From CAZOKN01 sp964580525 (lineage in GTDB: Bacteria; Pseudomonadota; Alphaproteobacteria; Rickettsiales; UBA6187), in assembly GCA_964580525.1 (NCBI GenBank), contig CAZOKN010000008.1, positions 1 through 54,050 on the forward strand: a stretch of DNA of 54,050 bases, in the 5' to 3' direction. Positions 1 to 8,772 of the stretch are shown piece by piece. Each line of letters starts with the position of its first letter. Position 1 is the first letter of the stretch. The translations under genes were made by a program, and so were the position numbers. Below the pieces are notes generated by a model. The model was not told the origin of the DNA and ran no database searches. It was given only the letters and a program-made list of their open reading frames with translations.

Positions 1-1364
1 AGCTTCCATGGCGCTTGCTTGTCGATATATTCGTTAGCTTCTGAAGCAAATGCAACTATATGGCCAAGTATTGCATCAAACTTAAAATTATTGGTCAATT
101 CATCAATTTCATCTTGAATATCTTTAGTAACCTGAACCAATTCCAATAATTTTTTATCTTCTTCACTAATCGCTGAATTTTGACCACTAGGAACCACACC
201 ATCACAATTTTTTGCTATCATAGACAGCGTTCTCTGCGCTAAGTTTCCTACATTATTGGCCAGATCACTATTTATACGATCAATCATAGCATCGCGTGAA
301 AAATTACCATCATTACCAAACGGCACTTCCCGCATCAGAAAATATCTAGTCTGGTCACAGCCGAACTGATCTATCAGGTCTCTTGGCGCAATAACATTGC
401 CCAACGATTTAGACATTTTTTCGCCTTCAATCGTCCACCAGCCATGTGCTATGATTTTTTTCGGCAATGGCAAATCTGCCGCCATCAGGAAAGCTGGCCA
501 ATATACTGCATGAAAACGTACTATATCCTTACCCACAACATGAACAGGCGAACCTTCTGCATTCATCCAGTATTTCTTATATTGTTCAGATCCCATATCA
601 GGAAAACCAGCAGCAGTGAGATAATTAGTCAAAGCATCAAGCCAAACATACATAACATGTTTGTCGTCTCCAGGCACAGGAACACCCCAATTAAAGGTCG
701 TACGTGAAATTGATAGATCTTTTAGTGCACCTTCGACAAATTCCTTACCACCACGCACAAAGCTTACAACTTCGTTATATCTGGCTTTTGGAGTTATAAA
801 GTCAGGATTATTTTCATAAAATTCTAGCAATTTCCCTTGCCATTTTGATAAATCAAAAAAATAGCTCTCTTCTTCCACCCATTCAACATCTGCGCCAGTC
901 GGAGCAATTTTTTTACCGTCTTTTACAACAAGTTCCGATTCTTGATAATATGCCTCATCACGCACAGAATACCACCCACCATAAGTGGCTTTATAAATCG
1001 ACTGTGGATTTTTTTCCTTAATTCTATTCCATAAAGCCTGTGCAGCTTTTTTGTGCCTGGTTTCTGTTGTACGAATAAAATCATCGTTGGTAACATTAAG
1101 TAAATTAGCCCCTGTAGCCACTAAATCACGAAAACGTTGCGACACTTCATCAGTGAAAGCTTGTGGATCAATATCAGCATTTTTAGCCGCCTTATCAACC
1201 TTCTGACCATGCTCATCTGTTCCAGTTAAGAATTTTACATCATAGCCATCTAAACGCTTAAACCTCGCCATAACATCACAGGCAACAGTTGTATAGGCAT
1301 GGCCTATATGTGGTGAATCATTAACGTAATATATTGGCGTCGTAATATAAAAACTCTTAGTCAT
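1..1364 (-). CDS. metG: Methionyl-tRNA synthetase, C-terminus cut by window edge
   Basis: Class I aminoacyl-tRNA synthetase that charges tRNA-Met in the cytosol. Translated from the ATG at 1364, the protein opens with a Rossmann half containing the HIGH signature as HIGHAY (about residues 19-24), and carries the KMSKSLGN loop near base 400. The usual zinc-knuckle segment reads YGGWYSVRDEAYYQ with no cysteines, as in the zinc-free MetRS type common in alphaproteobacteria (family knowledge). 454 codons are present and the frame is open at base 1, so the remaining anticodon-binding part lies outside. The last visible residues include PWK, in keeping with the anticodon-binding helix bundle. In many alphaproteobacteria holB sits directly before metG; here two other genes lie between them. 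Confidence 0.97.
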   Translation of the reverse strand, partial: MTKSFYITTPIYYVNDSPHIGHAYTTVACDVMARFKRLDGYDVKFLTGTDEHGQKVDKAAKNADIDPQAFTDEVSQRFRDLVATGANLLNVTNDDFIRTTETRHKKAAQALWNRIKEKNPQSIYKATYGGWYSVRDEAYYQESELVVKDGKKIAPTGADVEWVEEESYFFDLSKWQGKLLEFYENNPDFITPKARYNEVVSFVRGGKEFVEGALKDLSISRTTFNWGVPVPGDDKHVMYVWLDALTNYLTAAGFPDMGSEQYKKYWMNAEGSPVHVVGKDIVRFHAVYWPAFLMAADLPLPKKIIAHGWWTIEGEKMSKSLGNVIAPRDLIDQFGCDQTRYFLMREVPFGNDGNFSRDAMIDRINSDLANNVGNLAQRTLSMIAKNCDGVVPSGQNSAISEEDKKLLELVQVTKDIQDEIDELTNNFKFDAILGHIVAFASEANEYIDKQAPWK

Positions 1365-1503
1365 AAACCTATCTTATCAAAATCACAAAAATGGCGGCGA
1401 AGTATAACATCAAAGACTAACTATTACAATATTACTGATTATGTTGTAAGATATACACATTATTTGTAGTATATAAAAACAATTACAAGTAGTTAGAGAA
1501 ATT

Positions 1504-2535
1504 ATGAAAAACAGCTCAAATAAAATATTGATTTCTGACAATACCCTACAGATAGCTTCACATGTCATAGCTTTTGGTGCATTAATTGCAGTTCTAAAGC
1601 TTGATTTGCTAGCGGCTTTGATTTCAGGTTTATTGATATACCATCTGGTTTATATTTCTACCCAACCACTCAGCAAAATGGGTATAGATCTTACTTTAGG
1701 TAAGATGATTACACTAATTACAATCGCCATGATAGTTGTCGCTATAATCTTCTTTGGCGCCATGACGCTTGCCTCATTTTTTAATAGCGATTCCGGCGGC
1801 CTTATAGCTCTTTTAAAGAAAATGGCCGATATTATCGAAACAATACGTGGCCATCTGCCTGATTGGATGGAAGCCTATTTACCTAACAATGTCTCTGATA
1901 TGCAAGTATCAACATCAAAATGGCTACGTGAATATGCAGTACAACTTAGTCAAATGGGTAGAAGTGTTGGAATTTCTATAATTTATATATTAACTGGCCT
2001 CATAATAGGCGGCATGATTGCTTTTACAAATAAACATCATGAATTAAAGGTTAGACCTCTCACAAAATTTTTGACTCATAGAGCAGATATACTGCACAAT
2101 TCATTCAGCAATATTATTTTTTCTCAAATCAGAATATCTGCCATAAATACAGCTATTACAGCTATATTCCTAGTGGTTATCTTACCGCTTCTTGATATCA
2201 AATTACCTCTCACAAAAACTATGATTTTTGTAACTTTCGTCGCTGGCCTTTTACCTGTAATTGGCAATCTTATCTCAAATACTGTAATTGTTCTTATAAG
2301 CCTTAGCGTATCCCACTATGTTGCTTTTGGTTCACTGGCCTTTTTGGTTATCATCCATAAATTGGAATATTTCCTTAATGCCCATATCATTGGCAACAAA
2401 ATATCTGCTCGTGCCTGGGAAATATTACTAGCCATGTTGGTTATGGAGGCAGCTTTTGGTATAGATGGCGTTATTGCTGCACCAATTTATTATGCCTACC
2501 TTAAAGAAGAACTTTCTAAAAAAGGGTTGATATAA
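1504..2535 (+). CDS. AI-2E family (PerM/YdiK-like) membrane permease
   Basis: A 343-residue polytopic membrane protein of the AI-2E transporter family (formerly UPF0118). Two N-terminal hydrophobic helices (about 15-50) and a third near 72-92 are followed by a soluble insert (about 105-150). A conserved membrane half contains LLPVIGNLISN (about 249-260) and the C-terminal signature EYFLNAHIIGNKI, then IDGVIAAPIYYAY. Members are proposed exporters of small molecules or ions; the substrate here cannot be told from sequence. It is transcribed toward the TPR gene, with stop codons only 9 bases apart, and diverges from metG across 139 bases. No clear Shine-Dalgarno sequence precedes the ATG. Confidence 0.88.
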   Translation: MKNSSNKILISDNTLQIASHVIAFGALIAVLKLDLLAALISGLLIYHLVYISTQPLSKMGIDLTLGKMITLITIAMIVVAIIFFGAMTLASFFNSDSGGLIALLKKMADIIETIRGHLPDWMEAYLPNNVSDMQVSTSKWLREYAVQLSQMGRSVGISIIYILTGLIIGGMIAFTNKHHELKVRPLTKFLTHRADILHNSFSNIIFSQIRISAINTAITAIFLVVILPLLDIKLPLTKTMIFVTFVAGLLPVIGNLISNTVIVLISLSVSHYVAFGSLAFLVIIHKLEYFLNAHIIGNKISARAWEILLAMLVMEAAFGIDGVIAAPIYYAYLKEELSKKGLI

Positions 2536-2544
2536 AAAATCAAT

Positions 2545-3420
2545 CTAACCAAGGTTAATGCAATAACCAGAAGAATTTATATTGCTCACAGAAAATGGTG
2601 CTTCAGCACCAAAAAAGGCATATTCTTTCTTAGATTCAATCCACATATGGCAGGCCATTGCCATATCTCTTTTTTCTTTATACAAATCGCCAAGAATCTT
2701 CATGTAATTTGCTGTAACAAAACCTCTTTCGCCTTCTAGGTTATAAGACAAAGCTTCTTTGTAAAACTCTATAGCTTTGTCAATTTGGCCACCACCAGCA
2801 TAAAGTTCGCCCAAACGCTCGTATAATTCACCAGCATTAAATTCCGTTGAAATATTGGCAAAATTCTTCACAACATTAACAGCTTTAAGATAATTTCTTT
2901 CTGCATCTTCGAATTCAGCTTTATATTCATTGGTTTTTCCCAAAAGAAAATATGCTTGCGCAGTTAAAATATTGAAACCATTACGCTCAGATATTTCAAG
3001 AGATTTTTTTATATATTCTTTAGATTTTTGTGGCTCTTGTGTACTAGCCAATAGCAGATAAACCTTTACCTTTGCTTCGTCAGGTATTTTTTCTTCACCA
3101 AATTCCATTGCAGATAAAACCGACTGTTCAACCTGTAAATAATTCCCCAAACTATAATGCAGAAGAGCAAGGTTAATATAAGAATCAACAGCGCCTTCAA
3201 CATCATTGGCACCTTTGTAAGAAGCAATGGCTTTCTTATAATATTTTACAACTTCATAAGTCGCACTTGTGTTTCTATCTTCCAGGCTTTTTGCCATTCT
3301 ATAGTAATAATCACCTTTTATGGAATTGTCAGAAATGTAGAAATATACAGCGAAAAAGGCTACCAACAAAAAAGTTAGTTTGATGAACCATGAGAAAATT
3401 CTTCTGATATTCCTTTCCAA
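2545..3420 (-). CDS. Membrane-anchored TPR-repeat protein, function unknown
   Basis: 291 residues: one N-terminal transmembrane helix (about 10-28, aromatic and Val rich) with no lipobox or clear cleavage site, then a helical domain of tetratricopeptide-like repeats from about 60 to 270. Visible repeat-like units include AYFLLGKTNEYKAEFEDAER and ELYAGGGQIDKAIEFYKEAL, with the small-hydrophobic pattern of TPR helices A and B. The domain is probably periplasmic and acts as a protein-protein scaffold; no partner can be named. The start overlaps the 3' end of holB by 46 bases, which suggests co-transcription with holB. I do not recognise an orthologous named family. Confidence 0.8.
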   Translation of the reverse strand: MERNIRRIFSWFIKLTFLLVAFFAVYFYISDNSIKGDYYYRMAKSLEDRNTSATYEVVKYYKKAIASYKGANDVEGAVDSYINLALLHYSLGNYLQVEQSVLSAMEFGEEKIPDEAKVKVYLLLASTQEPQKSKEYIKKSLEISERNGFNILTAQAYFLLGKTNEYKAEFEDAERNYLKAVNVVKNFANISTEFNAGELYERLGELYAGGGQIDKAIEFYKEALSYNLEGERGFVTANYMKILGDLYKEKRDMAMACHMWIESKKEYAFFGAEAPFSVSNINSSGYCINLG

Positions 3421-4466
3421 AACGACGTTCCTTCCTTATCCAACAAGCCCAGTTCTTCAAAGATATTAATAACAACTGACTTTTTGTCTAAGTTGATACG
3501 CTCCACATCCCCCAACAAGGAGTTAACTTTTTCCCATATTTTAAAAAACTCTTCAAGTTGTTTTTCAACTATTGGTTCTATATTATTGGATTCAACATTA
3601 CCAATAGTTCCAGATGCCGCATAATCCCTTGCTATTCTGACCATCAGTAAATTCAATAAATATTTGAATGTATTCCACTTATTTACATTAATTTTCTGAC
3701 TTATTGATTCACCTAGCTTATGAACTAGCTCAAAATCAAATCCTTTTGGGCTTGAAAATATTTTTATCAATTCGTTATAAATTTTCAGCCCATCATTTTC
3801 ATAAAAATCAATCGCAACACCTGGCGAAAAATCAGCCAACTCAACAAGCTTTGCTATTTCGATAGGCGAGGCTTCCGGTAGAGAAGAATTAACCACACTT
3901 ATCGCATCATTTTTATCCAACGGAAAAACGTTAATCTTTCTACAACGTGATTTTATCGTAGTTAAAAGTGCTCCCGGTGAATGGCTTATTAAGATAAAGA
4001 AAGCCTTTGTTGGCGGCTCTTCCAGAAGTTTAAGCAACGAGTTTGCTGCATTATTGTTCATATCGTCAGCACTATCTATAATAACAACCCTATAGCCAGT
4101 TTCTGAAGATGTCATATGTAGGAAATCATTTATTTTACGAATATTATCAACCTTGATTTCGCTAGCATCTTCTTCTTTTTCAATAACCAATAAATCAGAA
4201 TGGTTGTTTGCCGCAACCTTCCTAAAAACCGGGTGGGTTTCAGACACATCATCCCTCACACCAGATAAAAGCATTCTTGCTATTTTATATGCTATTGTAG
4301 CTTTTCCAATACCTTTAGGCCCTGATAAAAGCCAACCATTAGGGATTTTTTTCGCATCAAATGCTTTAAGAAATATGTCTATGATAGGCTCATGTCCTAT
4401 CAGTCTAACATTTTCCCTTGGACTTAAAATCGGCAAATTTTCGACAATCTTCTTTTTCTTTTGCAT
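3375..4466 (-). CDS. holB: DNA polymerase III delta-prime subunit
   Basis: Clamp-loader subunit that helps load the beta clamp during replication. AAA+ features are visible: Walker A GPKGIGKA (49-56), a Walker B-like stretch VVIIDSADDM (about 127-136), sensor-type ANSLLKLLEEPP (141-152), and the SRC motif at 173-175 that supplies the arginine finger. The four-cysteine zinc module typical of E. coli delta-prime is absent, as in many alphaproteobacterial versions. Length (363) is normal. It diverges from zapE with only 24-36 bases between start codons, so promoters must overlap coding sequence, and its 3' end overlaps the TPR gene. Confidence 0.92.
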   Translation of the reverse strand: MQKKKKIVENLPILSPRENVRLIGHEPIIDIFLKAFDAKKIPNGWLLSGPKGIGKATIAYKIARMLLSGVRDDVSETHPVFRKVAANNHSDLLVIEKEEDASEIKVDNIRKINDFLHMTSSETGYRVVIIDSADDMNNNAANSLLKLLEEPPTKAFFILISHSPGALLTTIKSRCRKINVFPLDKNDAISVVNSSLPEASPIEIAKLVELADFSPGVAIDFYENDGLKIYNELIKIFSSPKGFDFELVHKLGESISQKINVNKWNTFKYLLNLLMVRIARDYAASGTIGNVESNNIEPIVEKQLEEFFKIWEKVNSLLGDVERINLDKKSVVINIFEELGLLDKEGTSFWKGISEEFSHGSSN

Positions 4467-4490
4467 TTTATTTTTTGTCTTTTTGTTTAT

Positions 4491-5687
4491 ATGAAGTACA
4501 TTATGAACGAAATTAAAGGAAAAACACTATTTAACTTATTAAGAAAAATGCAAGATTATAAAAAAAATAGCAATCTTATTTCCCACTATAACAGCATGGT
4601 TGCAAGTAAAAAACTTGCCCACGACCAAGCACAACTTGAAGCGGTTGATAAATTATATTCACTACAACAAGCATTAGAAATTTATTATTTGGAAAAAAAT
4701 TCCAGTTTTTTTAATAAAATACTTTCGAATAAAAAATCCGAATCTATTCCAAAAGGAATGTATATTTATGGTGATGTTGGACGTGGTAAATCAATGCTCA
4801 TGGATATTTTCTTTGAAACATCACCAGTAGTAAAAAAACGCCGCGTACATTTTCATGCTTTTATGCTGGAAATCCATAAATCTCTACACATTTGGCGCAA
4901 TAAAAACAAAGATAAAGCTGGAGATGCAGATCCATTAATCCCATTGGCAAAAGATATAGCAAAAAAGGCCAACCTCTTATGTTTTGACGAACTTCAAGTA
5001 ACAGACATTGCGGATGCTATGATATTAGGGCGATTATTTGCTGAATTATTTGAAAATGGCGTTGTAATTGTAGCCACATCGAACCGACACCCTGATGAGC
5101 TATATAAAGACGGCCTGCAAAGAGATAGGTTCGTACCTTTCATTGATCTAATTAAAAGCAAAGTAAATATTTGTAAGCTAGAAGCAGCTCAAGACTACCG
5201 TTTAAGTCATCTAAAGGCCTTATCAACATTTTATTATACACCTCTGGATAAAAAATCTAATCAGTTTATGAAAGAAACCTTTTCTAGCCTTACCAATAAT
5301 TCGGAACCACAGCAAAGAACCCTTAATATTAGCGGTAGAACTCTCGTTTTAAGCAAAACCTATGGCGATATTGCTTGGGTAAATTTCTCTGAGCTTTGTG
5401 AGAAAGCCTTGGGAGCAGCTGATTATATCGAAATAGCGAAAGAATTTAGCACCGTTCTTATATCCGATATACCACAACTTAGTATTGATGGCAGAAATGA
5501 AGCCAAGAGATTTACAACCCTGATAGACGAACTTTATGAACATAAAGTAAAACTTATATGCACAGCCGAAGCAACTCCAGAAAATCTGTACAAGGCTGGG
5601 GATAACAGTTTTGAGTTTGAACGAACCGCATCACGATTGATAGAAATGCAATCAGAAAAATACCTTAAGGAAGCTCATATTTCCTAA
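4491..5687 (+). CDS. zapE: ZapE/AFG1-type cell-division ATPase
   Basis: AAA-type ATPase of the ZapE (YhcM)/mitochondrial AFG1 family, linked to Z-ring constriction and membrane-protein quality control. Walker A is GDVGRGKS (94-101) followed by MLMDIFFE; Walker B is LLCFDELQVTDIADA (162-176); a sensor region reads VVIVATSNRHPDELY. The HFHAFM segment before the Walker B is also typical. The frame stays open up to a TTG at 4461, but that would overlap the holB start, so I take the ATG at 4491; the ATG at 4503 is equally possible since neither has a strong ribosome site. 398 residues is within the family range. Confidence 0.92.
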   Translation: MKYIMNEIKGKTLFNLLRKMQDYKKNSNLISHYNSMVASKKLAHDQAQLEAVDKLYSLQQALEIYYLEKNSSFFNKILSNKKSESIPKGMYIYGDVGRGKSMLMDIFFETSPVVKKRRVHFHAFMLEIHKSLHIWRNKNKDKAGDADPLIPLAKDIAKKANLLCFDELQVTDIADAMILGRLFAELFENGVVIVATSNRHPDELYKDGLQRDRFVPFIDLIKSKVNICKLEAAQDYRLSHLKALSTFYYTPLDKKSNQFMKETFSSLTNNSEPQQRTLNISGRTLVLSKTYGDIAWVNFSELCEKALGAADYIEIAKEFSTVLISDIPQLSIDGRNEAKRFTTLIDELYEHKVKLICTAEATPENLYKAGDNSFEFERTASRLIEMQSEKYLKEAHIS

Positions 5688-5705
5688 TGAAAATATTTGG
5701 AAATA

Positions 5706-5744
5706 AAGAGGTAGCTTCTAAAAAATCATCTAGAGCTACCTCTT
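5706..5744. terminator. Hairpin between convergent zapE and OmpA-type genes
   Basis: Perfect 11-bp inverted repeat, AAGAGGTAGCT (5706-5716) and AGCTACCTCTT (5734-5744), extendable by three inner pairs past a bulge. It lies in the 63-base gap between two convergent stop codons. T-runs on either side are short, so it could be a bidirectional, moderately efficient terminator; that reading is inferred. Confidence 0.6.
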
Positions 5745-5750
5745 GTATTA

Positions 5751-6800
5751 TTAATATCCCTGATCTTCTAAATAGTATGTTTTGTCTTCATTAAGGAAGA
5801 TAATAGCAACGTAACGATTTCTAACGTCTTTTGCTATAAGCTCAGGATTAACGCGTGGGTTATTTTTTCCATAAGCCTTAACATCAAGAAGTGACGGACT
5901 AACACCAAAACGTTCAACAAGATAATCAGCTACTTTCTGAGCCCTTTTCATAGCAAGGCTCATATTGTAGTTATAAGAACCAGTTTTATCTGTATTGCCA
6001 GCAATAATAACTTTAGTAGGATTGAAAGTATCTATATCACGTGCTGCTTTAGCAATTATATTTTGTCCTGTAACTCCAATCTCAGTGCTATCATATTTGA
6101 AGAATATAATAGAAGGATCAGGCATCTTTGTAGTTAGATTAGACTTTCTTTCTGCCAACATGTCAAAAGTTTTAACCCTGTTTCTCTCCTGGATCTGAAC
6201 AGGATAAACGTTTTCATTTTCCAAGTCAGGCTGCACATACTGATCGTTACGCTCAACATAAACCATTGAAGGAACAGCAGCGGCAGCTTCTTTCTTTTTC
6301 ATATCATCAAGAGTATCAGCTATAATTTTTCTATTTTCTTCAAACTGAGGTCTGCAATTTTTATTTTTCTTTTGAGGATGCTCAGTTTCCTCTACCCAGC
6401 AATCAAAGAAAATCTGTGCTTTGGCTGTAGGCTCAGGAATTTGCTTCTTGATACCTTTTACAAATGCTGCCTCAAGGAAGTATTTTGCTCCCAAAAGTTC
6501 GTTCATCTTAGCAAGTTCTATATTCCTGTTATATAAAGGATCAATTTCAGGCTCGATACCATTCACTGTAGCCATCGCCTTTTGACCAAATCTCTTTGCG
6601 GCATCTTTATTACCGCGTGACCACTCATAGTCAGACATTTCTATATAGCCTGAACGCAGCCTCTCCAAAAAGGCTTTATCAGGGAAACTAGCACTACGTG
6701 CAGGGTTAATATCAGGGGTTTTTCCACCGTTTGACGCACATCCTGCAACAAATAGTAATACCAAACCAATTCCAGAAATTTTTCTTAAAAACATATTCAT
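5751..6800 (-). CDS. OmpA-family outer-membrane lipoprotein
   Basis: 349 residues with a lipoprotein signal peptide ending in the lipobox FVAG-Cys (Cys21), so it is expected to be acylated by Lgt (encoded at 44239-45033). A middle region of helices (about 40-160) has unknown function. The C-terminal OmpA/MotB-like domain (about 215-340) contains IIFFKYDSTEIG, a VIIAGNTDKTGSYNYN loop (the TDxxG element) and SLAMKRAQKVADYL, then RNRYVAIIF. This domain normally binds peptidoglycan diaminopimelate, so the protein probably tethers outer membrane to cell wall. It resembles Pal but has a much longer N-terminal portion, so I do not call it pal. Confidence 0.88.
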   Translation of the reverse strand: MNMFLRKISGIGLVLLFVAGCASNGGKTPDINPARSASFPDKAFLERLRSGYIEMSDYEWSRGNKDAAKRFGQKAMATVNGIEPEIDPLYNRNIELAKMNELLGAKYFLEAAFVKGIKKQIPEPTAKAQIFFDCWVEETEHPQKKNKNCRPQFEENRKIIADTLDDMKKKEAAAAVPSMVYVERNDQYVQPDLENENVYPVQIQERNRVKTFDMLAERKSNLTTKMPDPSIIFFKYDSTEIGVTGQNIIAKAARDIDTFNPTKVIIAGNTDKTGSYNYNMSLAMKRAQKVADYLVERFGVSPSLLDVKAYGKNNPRVNPELIAKDVRNRYVAIIFLNEDKTYYLEDQGY

Positions 6801-6892
6801 AATTCCTAATTAACACCGTTCATCTTTCTAGGATGACCGTATTACTCCTAACTTTTAGTTTTTTCAACAAATGATTGCTATCTTAAAATGAA

Positions 6893-6917
6893 AAGCGGCA
6901 CTAATTAAGCACCGCTT
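6893..6917 (-). terminator. Probable terminator of the cdnL/carD gene
   Basis: Stem AAGCGG (6893-6898) and CCGCTT (6912-6917) lies 26 bases past the carD stop. Read on the minus strand it is followed by a T-rich TTTTCATTTT tail. The stem is only 6 bp, so this is a moderate call. Confidence 0.5.
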
Positions 6918-6942
6918 CCCTCAAAATAACTAAATCCCAAAT

Positions 6943-7509
6943 TTAAGCTGCTTCAAACTCCTGCTCATCATCCATATCGTCAACAGGTGAATCTTGGTTT
7001 GCAGCTTTACCTTTTCTTGCCTTCAAAATCTTCACTATATTGCTTGTAGCTTCCTCCAATGCAATTCCATTAACTGCAGCATATTCGCCTGCAAGACGCC
7101 CTAAAGCCGATTCATAAATAACCCTTTCGCTATAAGAACGATCAGGATCATCAACATTTTTGTGAAGATCACGTACAACTTCAGCGATGTATATAATATC
7201 GCCAGAATTGATTTTATTTTTATACTCTTGCTCTCTACGGCTCCACATACCACGACCAGGTTTTGCACGGCCTTTTAGTATCTCTATAGCCTTCTCAACT
7301 TCGTTATCATTGCTGAGAACACGTAAACCGGAAGCTTTAGCACGCCCAACAGGAACTCGTAAAGTCATCTTTTCTTTAGGAAAATCGATAACAAACATCT
7401 TAACTTCGTAGCCGGCAACTTTTTGACTTTCTTCATCAACAATCTGACCAACTCCGTGTGCAGGATATACAACTTTATTTCCTACTTTGAACTCAAACGC
7501 ATCTGCCAT
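6943..7509 (-). CDS. carD: CdnL/CarD-family RNA polymerase-binding regulator
   Basis: 188-residue member of the CarD_CdnL_TRCF family. The N-terminal Tudor-like RNA-polymerase-interaction domain reads FKVGNKVVYPAHGVGQIV (about 6-23) with FVIDFPKEKMTLRVPV (about 40-55). The following helical domain includes KPGRGMWSRREQEY, the region with the conserved Trp that contacts promoter DNA in family members, then SGDIIYIAEVVRDLH. These proteins stabilise open complexes at many housekeeping promoters. The C-terminus is acidic. An extended -10 promoter and a downstream hairpin suggest a single-gene transcript. Confidence 0.93.
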   Translation of the reverse strand: MADAFEFKVGNKVVYPAHGVGQIVDEESQKVAGYEVKMFVIDFPKEKMTLRVPVGRAKASGLRVLSNDNEVEKAIEILKGRAKPGRGMWSRREQEYKNKINSGDIIYIAEVVRDLHKNVDDPDRSYSERVIYESALGRLAGEYAAVNGIALEEATSNIVKILKARKGKAANQDSPVDDMDDEQEFEAA

Positions 7510-7572
7510 AACATACTCTCCAAAAACTGAATTTATCTAAAAACACCACCACTGAAAACCAGAGAGAGGCGC

Positions 7573-7581
7573 ATTATATCA
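7573..7581 (-). promoter_or_regulatory. Extended -10 promoter upstream of carD
   Basis: On the minus strand the sequence reads TGATATAAT, a perfect TATAAT hexamer with the TG extension one base upstream. It lies 63 bases before the carD ATG. No good -35 hexamer is visible at 17 bases, as expected for extended -10 promoters. Confidence 0.55.
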
Positions 7582-7643
7582 CAAAAATTCAGGAAGATAA
7601 AGCGTTATGTTAACGGTTTGAGCCCATAAACAGCTGAAAAAGC

Positions 7644-7670
7644 AAAACCCCCGCAAAAAGCAGGGGTTTT
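7644..7670 (-). terminator. Rho-independent terminator after the phasin gene
   Basis: Inverted repeat AAAACCCC (7644-7651) and GGGGTTTT (7663-7670), with an 11-base loop. It lies 31 bases past the phasin stop codon and, on the minus strand, is followed by a GCTTTTTC T-rich tail. Confidence 0.8.
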
Positions 7671-7701
7671 TCGAATATAAATAACCAAGTTTCTTTGGAA
7701 A

Positions 7702-8178
7702 TTAAGCAGCAGCTTCTTCTTTTTTCTTTTTAGAAGAAGATGCCCCAGCATTAGCGTTTGCCGCATTGCTAGCAAGCTCAGAAAGAACAGCCGTAACTCT
7801 CTTACTGATTATATCGTTAGCTTCGCCATTAGATTTTGCAGCCATTTCAAGCAATTCTTTTGAGTTTGAAAGAGCAGCTTCAATAGCAGATTTAGTGAAG
7901 TCAGCTTGTTTAGCAAGGCTTTCTTCGGGATTTTTAGCACAAGTTGAAATTTCTTTAACAAATTTCGAAACTTCTTCAGCACTCTTTTGAGCAATTTCAG
8001 CCTGACGACGAGAAACAGCCTGAGCACCCTCAGAAACTGCCTTAAAAGCATCAGAAAGTGCTTTTGCATTTAATCTTCCAGCCGCAACGACTTTTTCCCA
8101 ATCAGCAGATTCTGCGAATGGATTGCTGCCTGAAAACGCGGCAAATATATCAGCAAACGGGTTTTTATTATTAGACAT
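7702..8178 (-). CDS. phaP: Phasin family protein (PHB granule coat)
   Basis: 158-residue phasin of the Phasin_2 type, predicted to coat polyhydroxybutyrate granules. It is almost wholly amphipathic helix with alternating Ala/Ser/Glu/Lys and no Trp beyond the N-terminal ADWEK. The core AGRLNAKALSDAFKAVSEGA followed by QAVSRRQAEIAQKSAEEV is characteristic. An N-terminal duplicated NPFAD/NPFAE motif and a Lys-Glu-Ala tail flank it. It stands alone about 8 kb from the pha biosynthetic genes, with its own near-consensus promoter and terminator and a strong AGGAGA ribosome site, all fitting high regulated expression. PhaR control is inferred. Confidence 0.92.
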   Translation of the reverse strand: MSNNKNPFADIFAAFSGSNPFAESADWEKVVAAGRLNAKALSDAFKAVSEGAQAVSRRQAEIAQKSAEEVSKFVKEISTCAKNPEESLAKQADFTKSAIEAALSNSKELLEMAAKSNGEANDIISKRVTAVLSELASNAANANAGASSSKKKKEEAAA

Positions 8179-8211
8179 AACTATCTATCTCCTAAGTTTA
8201 GCTTTCAAAAT

Positions 8212-8240
8212 TTTATACAACTAATGCTTATTGGTGTCAA
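8212..8240 (-). promoter_or_regulatory. Near-consensus sigma-70 promoter of the phasin gene
   Basis: On the minus strand, TTGACA (8235-8240), a 17-base spacer, and TATAAA (8212-8217) followed by AT. This is the strongest hexamer pair with correct spacing next to a protein gene in the window. Transcription would begin near 8205, leaving a short leader with TAGGAGA before the ATG at 8178. Confidence 0.8.
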
Positions 8241-8249
8241 CACTTTTTG

Positions 8250-8258
8250 TGCATCGCA
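8250..8258. promoter_or_regulatory. Candidate PhaR operator upstream of phasin
   Basis: TGC-ATC-GCA, inside a wider near-palindrome TTGTGC-ATC-GCAACAA, ends 10 bases upstream of the phasin -35 box. PhaR of other alphaproteobacteria is reported to recognise TGC-N3/4-GCA-type palindromes near phasin promoters (from memory). PhaR is encoded at 21123-21587. The site is short and the assignment is inferred. Confidence 0.4.
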
Positions 8259-8387
8259 ACAAAAATGGATTTTTCAAAGTTTGATTGATTTAAGTTTAAA
8301 CAAGTTATATAAAATCTCGTGAAGTTTTATAACAATAGATGCGGTCACCTATAAATTGATCGTTTCACCCAGCAAGGTAACTTATAT

Positions 8388-8768
8388 ATGCTAAAGATCA
8401 AGAAGTTATTTGTATTATTCGTATCTGCAATTATTTTGTCTTTTTCATTTGCGTCTTTTGCTAATCAGGATACTCCTCTTATCATTATAAGGTTTAATCA
8501 AGATTTTGTTAAATACGAAAAATCCTTGCACAAATCAGTTTCTGCAGCCTTGCAAGTTAAACCATCAACCTTTTTTGATATAGTTTCCTTAGTTCCACAT
8601 GCCAATAAATCTGGCAAGGATAAAGAGGCTAGAAAAACTTCTGAAGCTCTAACTGCAAAAATTGTACAAAATATTAAGGGTTCAGGTGTTAGCGAGGATA
8701 AAATCCGCGTAACCTATCAAGATAATCCAGGGGTTCAAAGCCCTGAAATCCATATATTTGCTCGTTAG
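8388..8768 (+). CDS. Small secreted protein, function unknown
   Basis: 126 residues with a clear Sec signal peptide: KIKK basic start, a hydrophobic core LFVLFVSAIILSFSF, and a probable cleavage after SFA-N (about residue 25). The mature part alternates strand-helix: TPLIIIRFNQDF, a variable helix, FFDIVSLVPHAN, a Lys-rich helix ending NIKGSGVSEDKIRVTY, and a C-terminal strand EIHIFAR. The strand-helix layout recalls OmpA-like folds, but the peptidoglycan-binding motif is missing. Similar short periplasmic proteins occur in alphaproteobacteria as far as I recall; none has a role I know. Its stop lies 4 bases from that of the convergent pabB. Confidence 0.75.
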   Translation: MLKIKKLFVLFVSAIILSFSFASFANQDTPLIIIRFNQDFVKYEKSLHKSVSAALQVKPSTFFDIVSLVPHANKSGKDKEARKTSEALTAKIVQNIKGSGVSEDKIRVTYQDNPGVQSPEIHIFAR

Positions 8769-8772
8769 TTCT

